Source: Kaistia terrae (GTDB lineage: Bacteria; Pseudomonadota; Alphaproteobacteria; Rhizobiales; Kaistiaceae). Taken from it: DNA of 64,000 nucleotides. Where the stretch lies: NCBI RefSeq assembly GCF_026344005.1, contig NZ_JAPKNH010000001.1, forward strand, positions 744,001 through 808,000, written 5' to 3'. Shown here piece after piece: positions 53,932-63,779 of the stretch. The position numbers and the translations under genes are program-made. The notes beneath the pieces are model-generated. The model was given only the letters and a program-made list of their open reading frames with translations. It made no database searches and was not told the origin of the DNA. How positions within the stretch are numbered: position 1 is the first letter of the stretch; each line of letters starts with the position of its first letter.

Positions 53932-53984
53932 CTAGAGCATTTTCCAGTGAAGTGGGAGCCGGCTAGCGTGAAGAAGCGCTCTAG
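53932..53984 (+). repeat. Remnant copy of the dispersed two-hairpin repeat
   Basis: A 53-bp block opens CTAGAGCATTTTCCAGTGAAGTG and ends GCGCTCTAG, so it keeps both terminal CTAGAGC/GCTCTAG arms but lacks most of the middle and the second hairpin of the full copies at 5064 and 62616. It touches the stop of the GFA gene. Confidence 0.6.
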
Positions 53985-54391
53985 CCGGTCGGCTCGTCGA
54001 GATGGGATGGCAGGGTTGTGTCAAAACCTTTGGTGGCGTTGCGCCGGCTGCCGACCCAGATGTTGTGCCCGGCGGTGAAGCGATCCGGCTCGTCGAGCGA
54101 GGCCAGCGTCACGTCGATCTTCAGCGGGTCGTCTGTCGTGGTCATCATCAGCGGCGTGCCGCAATCGGCGCAGAAATGGCGGCGTCCGGTGGCGGAGGAT
54201 TCGTTGACCTTCGGGCGCCCGGCAGTCAGCTGGAACGCGCTGGCGTCAAAGGTCGCCCAGGTCAGGAACAGCGCGCCGCCAGCCAGTTGGCACATCCGGC
54301 AGTGGCAGTGGCAGACGATCCGGGGCGGACGATTGATCGTGTAATGGATGCGGCCGCACAGGCAGCCGCCCGTGATCGGCGCCGCGCTCAT
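53981..54391 (-). CDS. GFA family protein (glutathione-dependent formaldehyde-activating-like)
   Basis: A 136-aa zinc protein with the GFA cysteine pattern: GGCLCGRIHY, CHCRMC and FCADCGTPL. Members bind glutathione adducts or act in S-hydroxymethylglutathione formation, but for most the substrate is unknown. The ATG at 54391 precedes the domain directly; longer frames are not needed. It lies 8 bp after xth on the same strand. Its last codons overlap the repeat remnant. Confidence 0.87.
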   Translation of the reverse strand: MSAAPITGGCLCGRIHYTINRPPRIVCHCHCRMCQLAGGALFLTWATFDASAFQLTAGRPKVNESSATGRRHFCADCGTPLMMTTTDDPLKIDVTLASLDEPDRFTAGHNIWVGSRRNATKGFDTTLPSHLDEPTG

Positions 54392-54399
54392 AACCTGGC

Positions 54400-55182
54400 T
54401 CAAATGCGAAGCTCCACATGGATGGGAACGTGGTCCGACGGCTTGTCCCAACCGCGGACATGCTTGTCGATCCCAACCGACACCAGACGGTCGGCGGCCT
54501 GGGGCGACAGCAGCAGATGGTCGATGCGGATGCCGTTGTTCTTCTGGAAGGCGCCGGCCTGATAGTCCCAGAAGGTGTAGAGGCCGCCTTCGTCCGTGGT
54601 GGCGCGCAGCGCGTCGGTCAGGCCGAGCGTCTCGAGGGCGCGGAACGCCTTTCGCGATTCCGGCTGGTAAAGCGCGTCATTGACCCAGAGCGATGGATTC
54701 ATGGCATCGCGCGGTTCGGCGATGACGTTGTAGTCGCCGGCCAGCACCAGCGGCTCTTCATAGGTCAGCCGCTCGGCCGCCCAGACGCGCAGGCGCTCCA
54801 TCCAGGCGAGCTTGTAGGGGAATTTCGGCGTGTCGATCGGATTGCCGTTCGGCAGATAGAGCGAGGCGACGCGCAGCGCGCCGCTTTCGACCGAAAACAC
54901 GCCCTCGATGAAACGGGCATGCTCGTCCGCGTCATCGCCGGGCAGGCCGCGATTGACCTCGTCGAAGGGCAGCTTCGACAGCAGGGCGACGCCGTTGAAT
55001 CCCTTCTGGCCGTGGGTGGCGACATTGTAGCCGAGATCCTCGAAGGCGGAGGTAGGGAACCCCTCATCGACCGATTTGATCTCCTGCAGGCAGGCGATAT
55101 CGGGCGATGCCTCCTTGAGCCAGGCAAGGGCAGTGTCGATTCGGGCTTTGACGCCGTTGATATTCCAGGTCGCGATCTTCAT
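54400..55182 (-). CDS. xth: Exodeoxyribonuclease III
   Basis: A 260-aa AP endonuclease/3'-5' exonuclease of base-excision repair. Motifs: TWNINGVKARID, CLQEIKS with the metal-binding Glu, GDYNVIAEPRDAMNP, TFWDYQAGAFQKNNGIRIDHLLLS and the C-terminal SDHVPI with the catalytic His. It probably forms a transcription unit with the GFA gene. Confidence 0.94.
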   Translation of the reverse strand: MKIATWNINGVKARIDTALAWLKEASPDIACLQEIKSVDEGFPTSAFEDLGYNVATHGQKGFNGVALLSKLPFDEVNRGLPGDDADEHARFIEGVFSVESGALRVASLYLPNGNPIDTPKFPYKLAWMERLRVWAAERLTYEEPLVLAGDYNVIAEPRDAMNPSLWVNDALYQPESRKAFRALETLGLTDALRATTDEGGLYTFWDYQAGAFQKNNGIRIDHLLLSPQAADRLVSVGIDKHVRGWDKPSDHVPIHVELRI

Positions 55183-55318
55183 GGCGACAGACTATCCGAT
55201 CCTCTGGCAGATGCCATCGGTCGGATTACATCCGCCCCGCATCTTGCACACCTGCCGTCACCGCCTAACTCTAGTGGCTCCGGCAAGGACCGGAGCGGAA
55301 CGCGAAAGGGAGACAGGA

Positions 55319-55744
55319 ATGCCGGTCAGGACATCGGACGCGAAGTGGCAGGGCGATCTCAAGAGCGGCAAGGGAACCGTTCATCTGGGCAGCGGCGCCT
55401 GGGAAGGGCAGTTCAATTTCTCGTCGCGCTTCGAGGAAGGCAAAGGCACGAATCCGGAAGAGCTGATCGCGGCGGCCCATGCCGGTTGCTTCTCGATGGC
55501 GCTTTCCGGTGGGCTTTCGGGAGCGGGCTTTACGGTCGATTCGATTTCGACGACTGCCAAGGTGAAGGTCGAGCCGGTGCCCGGTGGATTCGAGATCACC
55601 CAGATCACGCTCATCACCGAGGCGAAGGTTCCCGGCATCGACAAGGCGGCTTTCGACAAGATCGCGGCTGCGACCAAGGAAGGCTGCCCGGTTTCGAAGG
55701 CGCTCAAGGCCGTCCCCATCGAACTCGACGCCAAGCTCGTCTGA
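55319..55744 (+). CDS. OsmC family peroxidase
   Basis: A 141-aa OsmC/Ohr-fold protein. The two redox cysteines are in AAHAGCFSMAL and KEGCPVSKAL; an arginine near the N-terminus and the GTNPEELIAA loop belong to the OsmC branch. It reduces organic hydroperoxides. AGGGAGACAGG precedes the ATG at 55319. Confidence 0.9.
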   Translation: MPVRTSDAKWQGDLKSGKGTVHLGSGAWEGQFNFSSRFEEGKGTNPEELIAAAHAGCFSMALSGGLSGAGFTVDSISTTAKVKVEPVPGGFEITQITLITEAKVPGIDKAAFDKIAAATKEGCPVSKALKAVPIELDAKLV

Positions 55745-55834
55745 TCCTTCGGGAGAAGCGAAGTCATTCAGCCGGCGCGTGTCTTGACCGCATGCGCCGG
55801 CTGGCCGACAGTCGCGCCCGAAAGTGGGGGTGAC

Positions 55835-57322
55835 ATGAGTACCGATCCCGTTCTGTTCGATACGCCGAAGCCGATTGCCAGCGAGACATTCACCGATCCG
55901 GACCTGGCCATCGCCAGGCTCGAGGAAATCTACGATCTGCACACGGCGCATCTGCGCGACCGCTTCGATGCCCTGCTGAAGGGGCATCCCCCCATAGGCC
56001 GCGTCCGCGCCACCTATCCCGAGATTCGCTTCACGACGACGAGCTACGCCAAGATCGACTCGCGGCTGGCCTATGGCCATGTTTCGGGGCCGGGCAGCTA
56101 TGCCACGACGGTGACGCAGCCCTCGCTGTTCCGGAGCTATTTGAAGGAACAGATCAAGCTGCTCGTGCGCAATCACGGCCTGCCGGTCACGGTCGGCCCG
56201 TCCAATCTGCCGATCCCGCTGCATTTCGCCTTCCCGAATGGCGTGCATGTCGAGGGGCAATTGGCGGAACGGATCGAGCGTCCGCTTCGCGACATGTTCG
56301 ACGTGCCGGACCTCGCGGTTACCGACGACGCCATCGTCAATGGCACGTTCGAACCCGCACCGGGCGAGCCCATGCCGCTGGCGCCTTTCACCGCGCCGCG
56401 CGTCGACTATTCCTTGTTCCGGCTGTCGCATTACACGGCGACGAGCGCCGAGCATTTCCAGAACTTCGTCCTGTTCACCAACTACCAGTTCTACATCGAC
56501 GAATTCTGCGTCCGCGCCCGCAAGCTGATGGCTGAGGGCGGCCACGGCTATGAGGCGTTTGTCGAGCCCGGCAACGTCATCACGCCGGCCGGATCGACGG
56601 AGCCTGTCGGCGGCATAGCGCCGCCACGCCTGCCGCAAATGCCGGCCTATCACCTGAAGTTCGCCGGCAATGCCGGGCTGACCATGATCAATATCGGCGT
56701 CGGTCCTTCCAACGCCAAGACGATCACCGACCATGTCGCCGTGCTGCGCCCGCATGCTTGGCTGATGCTCGGCCATTGCGCCGGCCTCCGCAACACGCAG
56801 GCGCTCGGCGACTATGTGCTGGCGCATGGCTATGTCCGCGAGGACCACGTCCTCGACGCCGACCTGCCGACCTGGATCCCGATCCCGCCGCTCGCCGAGG
56901 TGCAGATCGCCCTCGAAGACGCGGTCGAGGCGGTCACGGGCCTTGAAGGCTATGATCTCAAGCGGATCATGCGGACGGGCACGGTCGCGACGATCGACAA
57001 CCGCAATTGGGAGCTACGCGACCACCGCGAGCCGGTGCAGCGTTTCTCGCAGTCGCGCGCCATTGCGCTCGACATGGAGTCGGCGACGATCGCCGCCAAT
57101 GGCTTCCGCTTCCGCGTGCCCTACGGGACGCTGCTTTGCGTCTCGGACAAGCCGCTGCATGGCGAGTTGAAGCTGCCGGGCATGGCGTCGGATTTCTACC
57201 GTCGCCAAGTCGGCCAGCATCTCGAGATCGGCATTCGTGCCATGGAAATGCTCCGCGAAATGGCGCCCGAACGGCTTCATTCCCGCAAGCTGCGCAGCTT
57301 TACGGAGACGGCGTTCCAGTAG
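55835..57322 (+). CDS. amn: AMP nucleosidase
   Basis: A 495-aa enzyme that splits AMP to adenine and ribose 5-phosphate, helping set adenylate levels. The N-terminal AMN_N domain (about residues 20-180) is followed by a nucleoside-phosphorylase domain with NIGVGPSNAKTITDHVAVLRP, MLGHCAGLRN and the catalytic RAIALDMESATIAANGF. The start at 55835 has GTGGGGG upstream and matches the usual length. Confidence 0.95.
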   Translation: MSTDPVLFDTPKPIASETFTDPDLAIARLEEIYDLHTAHLRDRFDALLKGHPPIGRVRATYPEIRFTTTSYAKIDSRLAYGHVSGPGSYATTVTQPSLFRSYLKEQIKLLVRNHGLPVTVGPSNLPIPLHFAFPNGVHVEGQLAERIERPLRDMFDVPDLAVTDDAIVNGTFEPAPGEPMPLAPFTAPRVDYSLFRLSHYTATSAEHFQNFVLFTNYQFYIDEFCVRARKLMAEGGHGYEAFVEPGNVITPAGSTEPVGGIAPPRLPQMPAYHLKFAGNAGLTMINIGVGPSNAKTITDHVAVLRPHAWLMLGHCAGLRNTQALGDYVLAHGYVREDHVLDADLPTWIPIPPLAEVQIALEDAVEAVTGLEGYDLKRIMRTGTVATIDNRNWELRDHREPVQRFSQSRAIALDMESATIAANGFRFRVPYGTLLCVSDKPLHGELKLPGMASDFYRRQVGQHLEIGIRAMEMLREMAPERLHSRKLRSFTETAFQ

Positions 57323-57339
57323 GAACGCCGTTTTCGGGC

Positions 57340-57678
57340 TTAGAGCGCGAAGCTGGTGCCGCAGCCGCAGGATGCCGTGGCATGCGGGTTGCGGATCTGG
57401 AAGGACTGGCCGATGACGTCATCGACGAAGTCGATCTCGGAGCCATCCATATAGGGCAGCGAGATCTGGTCGATTAGCACGGTCGCGCCGTTCTTTTCGA
57501 TCACGAGATCGTCTTCGGCGCGGGCCGCGTCGAGATCGAAGCCATACTGGAAACCCGAGCAGCCGCCGCCCGAGACGGTGACGCGCAAGGCCGTGCCGCT
57601 CGGTTCCTTCGAAAGGATGCGGGCGATGCGCTTCGCGGCGCGGTCGGACAGGGTGACATCGAGCGTTTCAGTGGTCAT
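57340..57678 (-). CDS. erpA: Iron-sulfur cluster insertion protein ErpA
   Basis: A 112-aa A-type carrier for Fe-S clusters. The three cluster cysteines are in [12 protein letters not shown] and [11 protein letters not shown]. It is convergent with amn (17-bp gap) and divergent from the dNTPase gene, the common rhizobial arrangement of erpA next to dgt. Confidence 0.94.
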   Translation of the reverse strand: MTTETLDVTLSDRAAKRIARILSKEPSGTALRVTVSGGGCSGFQYGFDLDAARAEDDLVIEKNGATVLIDQISLPYMDGSEIDFVDDVIGQSFQIRNPHATASCGCGTSFAL

Positions 57679-57788
57679 GGCTGCTTCCGAAAATAGGGGT
57701 ACCTTGCAGGTGCCCGAACCCGATAGTTAGGAATGCGATTGGCGGTGTCAATCGTTGCAGTGCAATAGAGGGGCAGAGGAACACGCGA

Positions 57789-59006
57789 ATGGAAGGCTTG
57801 ATCGGCTTCGGCATCGGTCCGCATGCGGCCTTTGCCGTGGATCCAACGATGAGCCGGGGGCGACTCTATCCCGAGCCCGAAAGCCCGACTCGGACGCCTT
57901 ATCAGCGCGACCGCGACCGGATCGTCCATTCGACCGCTTTCCGTCGCCTCAAGGACAAGACGCAGGTCTTTCTGTTCGATGAGGGCGATCATTATCGCAC
58001 TCGGCTGACGCACACCATCGAGGTGGCGCAGATTGCCCGCGCCCTGGCACGGGCATTGCGGCTCGACGAGGATCTCGCCGAGGCCATCGCTTTATCGCAC
58101 GATCTCGGTCATACGCCGTTCGGCCACGCCGGCGAGCGGGCGCTCGATCGGATGATGCAGGGTCACGGCGGTTTTGATCACAATGCGCAGAGCCTGCGCG
58201 TCGTCACGAAGTTGGAGCGGCGCTATCCGCACTTTGACGGCCTGAACCTCTCTTGGGAGGCCTTGGAAGGGCTGGTCAAGCACAACGGCCCCTTGCTCGA
58301 CGGTCAGGGCAGGGGCGTTGGTTCCTATGAAGGCAAGGCTCTGCCGGCAGCGATTCTTGCCTATACGGCCGAACAGGACCTGCAGCTTGCGACCTACGCC
58401 TCGGCCGAGGCGCAGGCGGCGGCGATTGCCGACGACATTGCCTATGACGCGCATGACATCGACGATGGCATGAGGGCAGGGCTGCTGACCGTGGAAGGGC
58501 TGCGCGAGGTCGATTTTCTTCGGGAAATTCTCGACGCCATCGAGGCGGAGCATCCGGGACTGGAGAAGCCGCGCCTGGTGAACGAGGTCGTCCGCCGCGT
58601 TATCACCCGGATGATCGAGGACGTGATTGCCGAGGCATTGCGACGGCTGGGCGAGACGAAGCCGGCCTCCGCCGATGCGCTTCGCCATGCCGGCCGACCG
58701 ATGATCGCCTTCTCCGCTGGGCTCGTCGCCGCCGACAAGGCGATCAAGACGCATCTCTGGCACCGTGTTTATCGCCATCCTCGCGTCATGCATGTGATGA
58801 CGGCGGCGGAGGGCGTTGTCCAACGTCTATTCGAGCGCTACTGGAACGATCCGGATGCCCTGCCGCCGGAGTGGCGGACCGGGCTGGACGCAGCGGATAC
58901 CGATCGTCGCGCGCGACGAATTTCCGATTTTCTCGCCGGCATGACCGACCGCTATGCATTGCGCGAGCATCAGCGTCTGTTTGACGCCTCACCGGATTTG
59001 GGTTAG
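57789..59006 (+). CDS. dgt: Deoxyguanosinetriphosphate triphosphohydrolase-like HD protein
   Basis: A 405-aa HD-domain dNTPase that removes triphosphate from dNTPs. The metal site is in [16 protein letters not shown] and [30 protein letters not shown] supplies a further Asp. Of the type 2 (shorter) group annotated Dgt-like in alphaproteobacteria. argS begins 46 bp after its stop. Confidence 0.93.
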   Translation: MEGLIGFGIGPHAAFAVDPTMSRGRLYPEPESPTRTPYQRDRDRIVHSTAFRRLKDKTQVFLFDEGDHYRTRLTHTIEVAQIARALARALRLDEDLAEAIALSHDLGHTPFGHAGERALDRMMQGHGGFDHNAQSLRVVTKLERRYPHFDGLNLSWEALEGLVKHNGPLLDGQGRGVGSYEGKALPAAILAYTAEQDLQLATYASAEAQAAAIADDIAYDAHDIDDGMRAGLLTVEGLREVDFLREILDAIEAEHPGLEKPRLVNEVVRRVITRMIEDVIAEALRRLGETKPASADALRHAGRPMIAFSAGLVAADKAIKTHLWHRVYRHPRVMHVMTAAEGVVQRLFERYWNDPDALPPEWRTGLDAADTDRRARRISDFLAGMTDRYALREHQRLFDASPDLG

Positions 59007-59052
59007 GCGCGCAGCAAGAATTTTCCTTCCGCCCGAAGGGCTGTATCCCGCT

Positions 59053-60810
59053 ATGAATATTTTTCGCGACTTCACCGCACGCGTAACCTCGGCCGTCGAG
59101 GTCATCCTGGCCGCGCGCGACAGCGTGCCTGTCGATCTCTCCCGCATCGTCGTCGAGCCCCCGCGCGACGCCGCCCATGGCGATCTGGCGACCAATGCCG
59201 CGATGGTGCTGGCGAAGCCGCTCGGCCTGAAACCGCGCGACCTCGCCGAGGCCATCGCCGGCCGCCTGCGCGATGACGAAGACGTTGCCTCCGTCGAGGT
59301 TGCTGGTCCGGGCTTCATCAATCTGACGCTGGCCGCGCCGTATCGCGCCCATGCCCTGAAGTCGTTGATCCAGGCCGGAGGCACCTATGGCCGCAGCCGC
59401 ATCGGCGCGGACCTCAAGGTCAATGTCGAGTATGTCTCGGCCAATCCGACGGGTCCGATGCATGTCGGCCATTGCCGTGGCGCCGTCGTTGGCGACGCGC
59501 TCGCCAGTCTGCTGGATTGGGGCGGCTTTGACGTTACCAAGGAATACTACATCAACGACGCGGGCGGTCAGGTCGACGTCCTCGCCCGCTCGGCCTTCCT
59601 GCGTTATCGCGAAGCGCTCGGCGAGGACATCGGCGCGATCCCCGAAGGCCTCTATCCCGGCGACTATCTGAAGCCGGTCGGCGCGGCATTGGCCGATATC
59701 CATGGCCGCACGCTTCTCGACATGGCCGATGCCGAATGGCTGCCGATCGTCCGCGACGCAGCCATCGCCGCCATGATGATCCTGATCCGCGACGACCTCG
59801 CGCTGCTGAACGTCCATCACGACGTCTTCTTCTCGGAGCGGACGCTGAGCGGCGAGAATGGCGGCAAGATTGCCGAGACGATCGCCGACATGGAGCAGAA
59901 GGGCTTTGTCTATACCGGCACGCTGCCGCCGCCCAAGGGCCAGTTGCCCGACGATTGGGAAGACCGCGAGCAGCTTCTTTTCCGCGCCACCGAGGTCGGC
60001 GACGACATCGACCGGCCGCTGGTGAAGTCGGACGGCAGCTACACCTATTTCGCCGGCGACGTGGCCTACTTCAAGGACAAGTTCGACCGCGGCTTCCGGC
60101 AGATGATCTATGTGCTGGGTGCCGATCACGGCGGCTATGTGAAGCGGCTTCAGGCCGTGGGCCGCGCCATTTCCGGCGGCACCGCCTCGGTCGACGTCCT
60201 GCTTTGCCAGCTCGTAAAGCTCTTCCGCGCCGGCGAGCCGGTCCGCATGTCGAAGCGTTCGGGTGATTTCGTCACGCTGCGCGACGTCGTCGAGGAAGTG
60301 GGCCGCGACGCGGTGCGCTTCATGATGCTCTATCGCAAGAGCGACGCGCCGCTCGATTTCGACTTCCAGAAGGTAACGGAGCAGTCCAAGGACAACCCCG
60401 TTTTCTATGTGCAGTATGGCCATGCACGCGCATCGTCGATCCTTCGCAACGCGGCGCAGGACATGCCGGCGCTCGATCTTTCGGTCAGTTCACTGGCTAA
60501 TGCGGATCTGTCGCTGCTCGACGATCAGGGTGAAATCAGCCTCCAGCGTCGGCTCGCGGAGTTTCCGCGAATCATCGAATCGGCCGCCGAGGCGCATGAA
60601 CCGCACCGGATCGCGTTCTACCTTTACGAACTTGCAGCAGAGTTCCATCAACAGTGGAACCGGGGCAAGGATCTGCCGCAATTACGCTTTATTAACTCTG
60701 ATCAACCACAGTTGACTTTGGCCCGGCTCGCCCTTGTTCATGCCACAAAGCTGGTGCTGTCATCCGGGTTGCTGGTGCTCGGGGTCGATGCGCCCGAAGA
60801 GATGCGGTGA
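59053..60810 (+). CDS. argS: Arginyl-tRNA synthetase
   Basis: A 585-aa class I synthetase that charges tRNA-Arg. The N-terminal Add1 domain is followed by the HIGH-type motif [10 protein letters not shown] (about residue 137) and the KMSKS-like MSKRSGDF; the C-terminal anticodon-binding domain has [15 protein letters not shown]. The ATG at 59053 aligns with homologues. Confidence 0.96.
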   Translation: MNIFRDFTARVTSAVEVILAARDSVPVDLSRIVVEPPRDAAHGDLATNAAMVLAKPLGLKPRDLAEAIAGRLRDDEDVASVEVAGPGFINLTLAAPYRAHALKSLIQAGGTYGRSRIGADLKVNVEYVSANPTGPMHVGHCRGAVVGDALASLLDWGGFDVTKEYYINDAGGQVDVLARSAFLRYREALGEDIGAIPEGLYPGDYLKPVGAALADIHGRTLLDMADAEWLPIVRDAAIAAMMILIRDDLALLNVHHDVFFSERTLSGENGGKIAETIADMEQKGFVYTGTLPPPKGQLPDDWEDREQLLFRATEVGDDIDRPLVKSDGSYTYFAGDVAYFKDKFDRGFRQMIYVLGADHGGYVKRLQAVGRAISGGTASVDVLLCQLVKLFRAGEPVRMSKRSGDFVTLRDVVEEVGRDAVRFMMLYRKSDAPLDFDFQKVTEQSKDNPVFYVQYGHARASSILRNAAQDMPALDLSVSSLANADLSLLDDQGEISLQRRLAEFPRIIESAAEAHEPHRIAFYLYELAAEFHQQWNRGKDLPQLRFINSDQPQLTLARLALVHATKLVLSSGLLVLGVDAPEEMR

Positions 60811-60876
60811 AGTCTCTCAGGCAGCTTGGCGTCGGGTTTGACGGGCGGCACCGGTTGAAGCGGAAAGTGGAACGCG

Positions 60877-62559
60877 ATGGCAGATCGCTACGATAATTCG
60901 TTCTCGCGACGGCCTGCGCCGCTCGACGGGAACACGGGGCGCCGTAACGAGCAGCCTTCGCCGGTGGAAGATGATCCGCTGGTCGAACTGGCTCGGATGG
61001 TCTCCGGCAATTCAAGCTTTGATGACATCGTTGGCGGACGCGGCACGGTCGCGTCGCCGGTTGTGCGCCCGGCGCAGCAGTCCGGCGTTCGCGATACATC
61101 GTTCGATCTCGAATCCGAACTGATGAACGATCTCCAGACGTCCTTCGATCCGGCGGTTCGCACCGCTTCGGGGCGTCCCGCGCAGGTCGAGCCGCCGCGT
61201 GCCGCTCCGCCGCGTGACGAAGGCTTTGACCATATGCGCATGCGCCCCGGCGCGCCGGCCGCGCCGTCGCAGCAGTGGCAGGCTGCCCAGCCGCCGCGTC
61301 AGGCCGAGCGCACGCAGCCGCGCTATACGCAGGAAACCTATGCCCAGCCTGCGGCCGAGGAAGAAGATCCCTATGCCGGCACCGCTTACGCGGGCGCCAC
61401 GGACTATGGCCGCGAGCGCGGACAGCCCGCCCAGGCTGCAGCCTATGACCAGGGTCAGTATTATTCCGGCCAGGAAAATGGCGCGGATGATCACTCTGCC
61501 GGCTACGATGACTACGTCGATGATCCGAACGCCGGATATGACGACAACAGCTATGACCAGCGCCACGATCAATCGGAGCGCTATGCCGAGCCGCGTCGCT
61601 CGCGCAAGGGTCTGATCACTGCGGCGGTCGTGCTCGGCGTTGTCCTGGCAGGTGGCCTCGGCGCTTTGGCGCTGAAGGGTGACGGAACCACCAGCGGTGG
61701 TGCACCGGCAATCATCGCCGCCGATGAAGGTCCGACCAAGGTTCAGCCGGTAGCGTCGGCGGATAGCGAAGTCGCCCAGAACAAGCTGATCTACGACCGC
61801 GCCAGCCCGGAACTGGCCGGCGACGAACAACTCGTTCTCCCCGACGATGGTCCGATCGACGAAACGCCGGCTTCGAACGAATCCCAGGCCAGCCGCGAGA
61901 TCTCGCGCATCATCTTGCCTGGCGCGCCGGGCGCTGACGGCAATCCGTCGTCGATTGACGATCTGGCGGGTGATTTTCCGGCGGCCCCTGCTTCATCCGC
62001 TGAACTGGATGCTGGCCCGCGCAAGGTTCGCACCGTCGTGGTGAAGCCCGATGGCACGATCATTTCGAGCGAGGCGCAGCCGCGCAATGCCGGTTCCAAT
62101 GCGAACCAGGCAGCGCCTTCGACGAATGCGCCGATAGCGGCCGCTCCGGAGCCTGTCGCAACGCCTGCGACACCGGTTCGGACCACGGACGCCGAGGCTC
62201 CGGCCCCGGTTGCCGCCGAGCCGCAGGTTGCGGAAGTGCCGGCTGTCGAGCCGGCCACGCCGCGCGCTCAGCCGGCGGCTCCGGCCGCTGCGGCCCGCCC
62301 CGCTGCGTCGGGTGGCTTCGTCGTCCAGGTCGCTTCGCAGCGCACCGAAGAACAGGCGCTTGCCTCCTACAAGGCGATGCAGCGCAAGTTCTCCAACGTG
62401 TTTGGTGGACAGGAGCCGAATATCGTTCGCGCCGATCTCGGCGCCAAGGGCATCTACTACCGTGCTCGCGTGGGTCCGATGGCGACCCGCGACCAGGCCG
62501 TCTCGTTCTGCGAGAGCCTGCGTGCGGCCGGTGGCGACTGCATCGTCCAGAAGAACTGA
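60877..62559 (+). CDS. SPOR domain-containing membrane protein
   Basis: A 560-aa bitopic protein. A long disordered N-terminal cytoplasmic part is rich in Pro, Gln, Tyr and Asp (acidic-tyrosine stretch at about residues 165-240), then one membrane helix (about 246-267, LITAAVVLGVVLAGGLGALAL), an Ala/Pro/Glu-rich periplasmic linker, and a C-terminal SPOR domain (about 480-560: FVVQVASQRTEEQALASYK). SPOR binds denuded glycan strands at the division septum. It lies between argS and nagZ, the usual rhizobial order. Confidence 0.9.
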   Translation: MADRYDNSFSRRPAPLDGNTGRRNEQPSPVEDDPLVELARMVSGNSSFDDIVGGRGTVASPVVRPAQQSGVRDTSFDLESELMNDLQTSFDPAVRTASGRPAQVEPPRAAPPRDEGFDHMRMRPGAPAAPSQQWQAAQPPRQAERTQPRYTQETYAQPAAEEEDPYAGTAYAGATDYGRERGQPAQAAAYDQGQYYSGQENGADDHSAGYDDYVDDPNAGYDDNSYDQRHDQSERYAEPRRSRKGLITAAVVLGVVLAGGLGALALKGDGTTSGGAPAIIAADEGPTKVQPVASADSEVAQNKLIYDRASPELAGDEQLVLPDDGPIDETPASNESQASREISRIILPGAPGADGNPSSIDDLAGDFPAAPASSAELDAGPRKVRTVVVKPDGTIISSEAQPRNAGSNANQAAPSTNAPIAAAPEPVATPATPVRTTDAEAPAPVAAEPQVAEVPAVEPATPRAQPAAPAAAARPAASGGFVVQVASQRTEEQALASYKAMQRKFSNVFGGQEPNIVRADLGAKGIYYRARVGPMATRDQAVSFCESLRAAGGDCIVQKN

Positions 62560-62615
62560 TCGCGAGAGACGAGCGGCGGATCCAATCCGCCGCTTGCGGC
62601 CTGCCCGGCGGGCGG

Positions 62616-62721
62616 CTAGAGCGTTTTCGAGCGAAGTGTGACACAGTTCGCGTCAAGAAAACGCGACCAAGCAAGGAGTTAGAGTAGGGCGCTGTTTCTG
62701 GTAAACGGTGAAATGCTCTAG
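62616..62721 (+). repeat. Copy 2 of the dispersed two-hairpin intergenic repeat
   Basis: A 106-bp element bounded by inverted CTAGAGC and GCTCTAG. Inside, GCGTTTTC (62621-62628) pairs with GAAAACGC (62657-62664), enclosing GCGAA/TTCGC and GTGT/ACAC, and a second, wobble-rich stem CGCTGTTT/AAACGGTG follows. The same two stems occur at 5064-5167 on the other strand. It lies 9 bp before nagZ. Confidence 0.78.
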
Positions 62722-62730
62722 GGCCGAACA

Positions 62731-63765
62731 ATGACCGCCAAAGCATTCATTTCTGGTTGTGCAGGGCGCAGCCTTTCGGATGATGAAATCGCGTTCTTCC
62801 GCGATGAACGGCCATGGGGCCTCATCCTCTTCAAGCGCAACATAGGCACGCCGGAAGAAGTCTGCGATCTTGTCGCGACTTTTCGCGATCTGCTCGGCGA
62901 TCCGGACCGGCCCGTCCTGATTGATCAGGAAGGCGGCCGCGTCCAGCGCATCGCCTCGCCGCATTGGCGCAATCGCCCGTCCGCGCGGAGCTCCGGTGAC
63001 CTCTATGCCGAGGATCAGGCAGCCGGTCGACGCATGGCCTGGCTGCAGGGTCGCCTGATTGCCTCGGATCTGATCGATCTCGGCATCACGGTGGACTGCG
63101 TTCCCGTGCTGGATGTCGGCACCCCGCAGACCCATGCCGCAATCGGCAACCGCGCCTATGCGGAAGATGCCGAGCTGGTCTCGATCCTGGGTCGTGCGAC
63201 CGCCGATGGCCTTGCCGCCGGTGGCGTGCTGCCCGTGATGAAGCACATGCCCGGACACGGCCGCGCGACCGTCGACAGCCATCTGAGCCTGCCGGTCGTC
63301 GAGGCTAGCCTGCGCACGCTGGAGGCATCGGACTTCGTGCCGTTCAGGGCGCTGAACGATTTGCCCATGGCGATGACAGCGCATATCGTCTTCACGGCGG
63401 TGGATCCCGAACGCCCGGCAACTACCTCGAAGATCGTCGTCGACGAGATCATTCGCGGTCGGATCGGCTTTGACGGGTTGCTGATGAGCGACGATCTTTC
63501 GATGAAGGCGCTCGGCGGCGACTACGCCAGCCGCGCGGCGGCCGTGCTTTCGGCTGGCTGCGACATGGTCCTGCATTGCAACGGCATCATGGAAGAGATG
63601 GCGGATGTGGCACGCTCGGTTCCCGAATTGACGGGCAGGGCGGCCGAACGGGCAGCGACGGCGCTTGCCGCGCGCAAGCCGCCGCACACGCTCGATCGCG
63701 AAGCGGCGGAGGCGGAGTACGCCACGCTCACCGACCGCGCCGGCTGGCCACCGGCGGCGGCCTGA
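62731..63765 (+). CDS. nagZ: Beta-N-acetylhexosaminidase NagZ
   Basis: A 344-aa GH3 enzyme that removes N-acetylglucosamine from muropeptides in cytoplasmic peptidoglycan recycling. It has LIDQEGGRVQRI, KHMPGHGRATVDSH with the acid/base His-Asp dyad, and the nucleophile Asp in LLMSDDLSMKAL. scpA begins 14 bp after it. Confidence 0.95.
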   Translation: MTAKAFISGCAGRSLSDDEIAFFRDERPWGLILFKRNIGTPEEVCDLVATFRDLLGDPDRPVLIDQEGGRVQRIASPHWRNRPSARSSGDLYAEDQAAGRRMAWLQGRLIASDLIDLGITVDCVPVLDVGTPQTHAAIGNRAYAEDAELVSILGRATADGLAAGGVLPVMKHMPGHGRATVDSHLSLPVVEASLRTLEASDFVPFRALNDLPMAMTAHIVFTAVDPERPATTSKIVVDEIIRGRIGFDGLLMSDDLSMKALGGDYASRAAAVLSAGCDMVLHCNGIMEEMADVARSVPELTGRAAERAATALAARKPPHTLDREAAEAEYATLTDRAGWPPAAA

Positions 63766-63779
63766 GGCGACCGAATCCG

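Noticed and set aside
58786-60423. 545-codon open frame on the minus strand
   Set aside because: Antisense to the end of dgt and most of argS; no family features.
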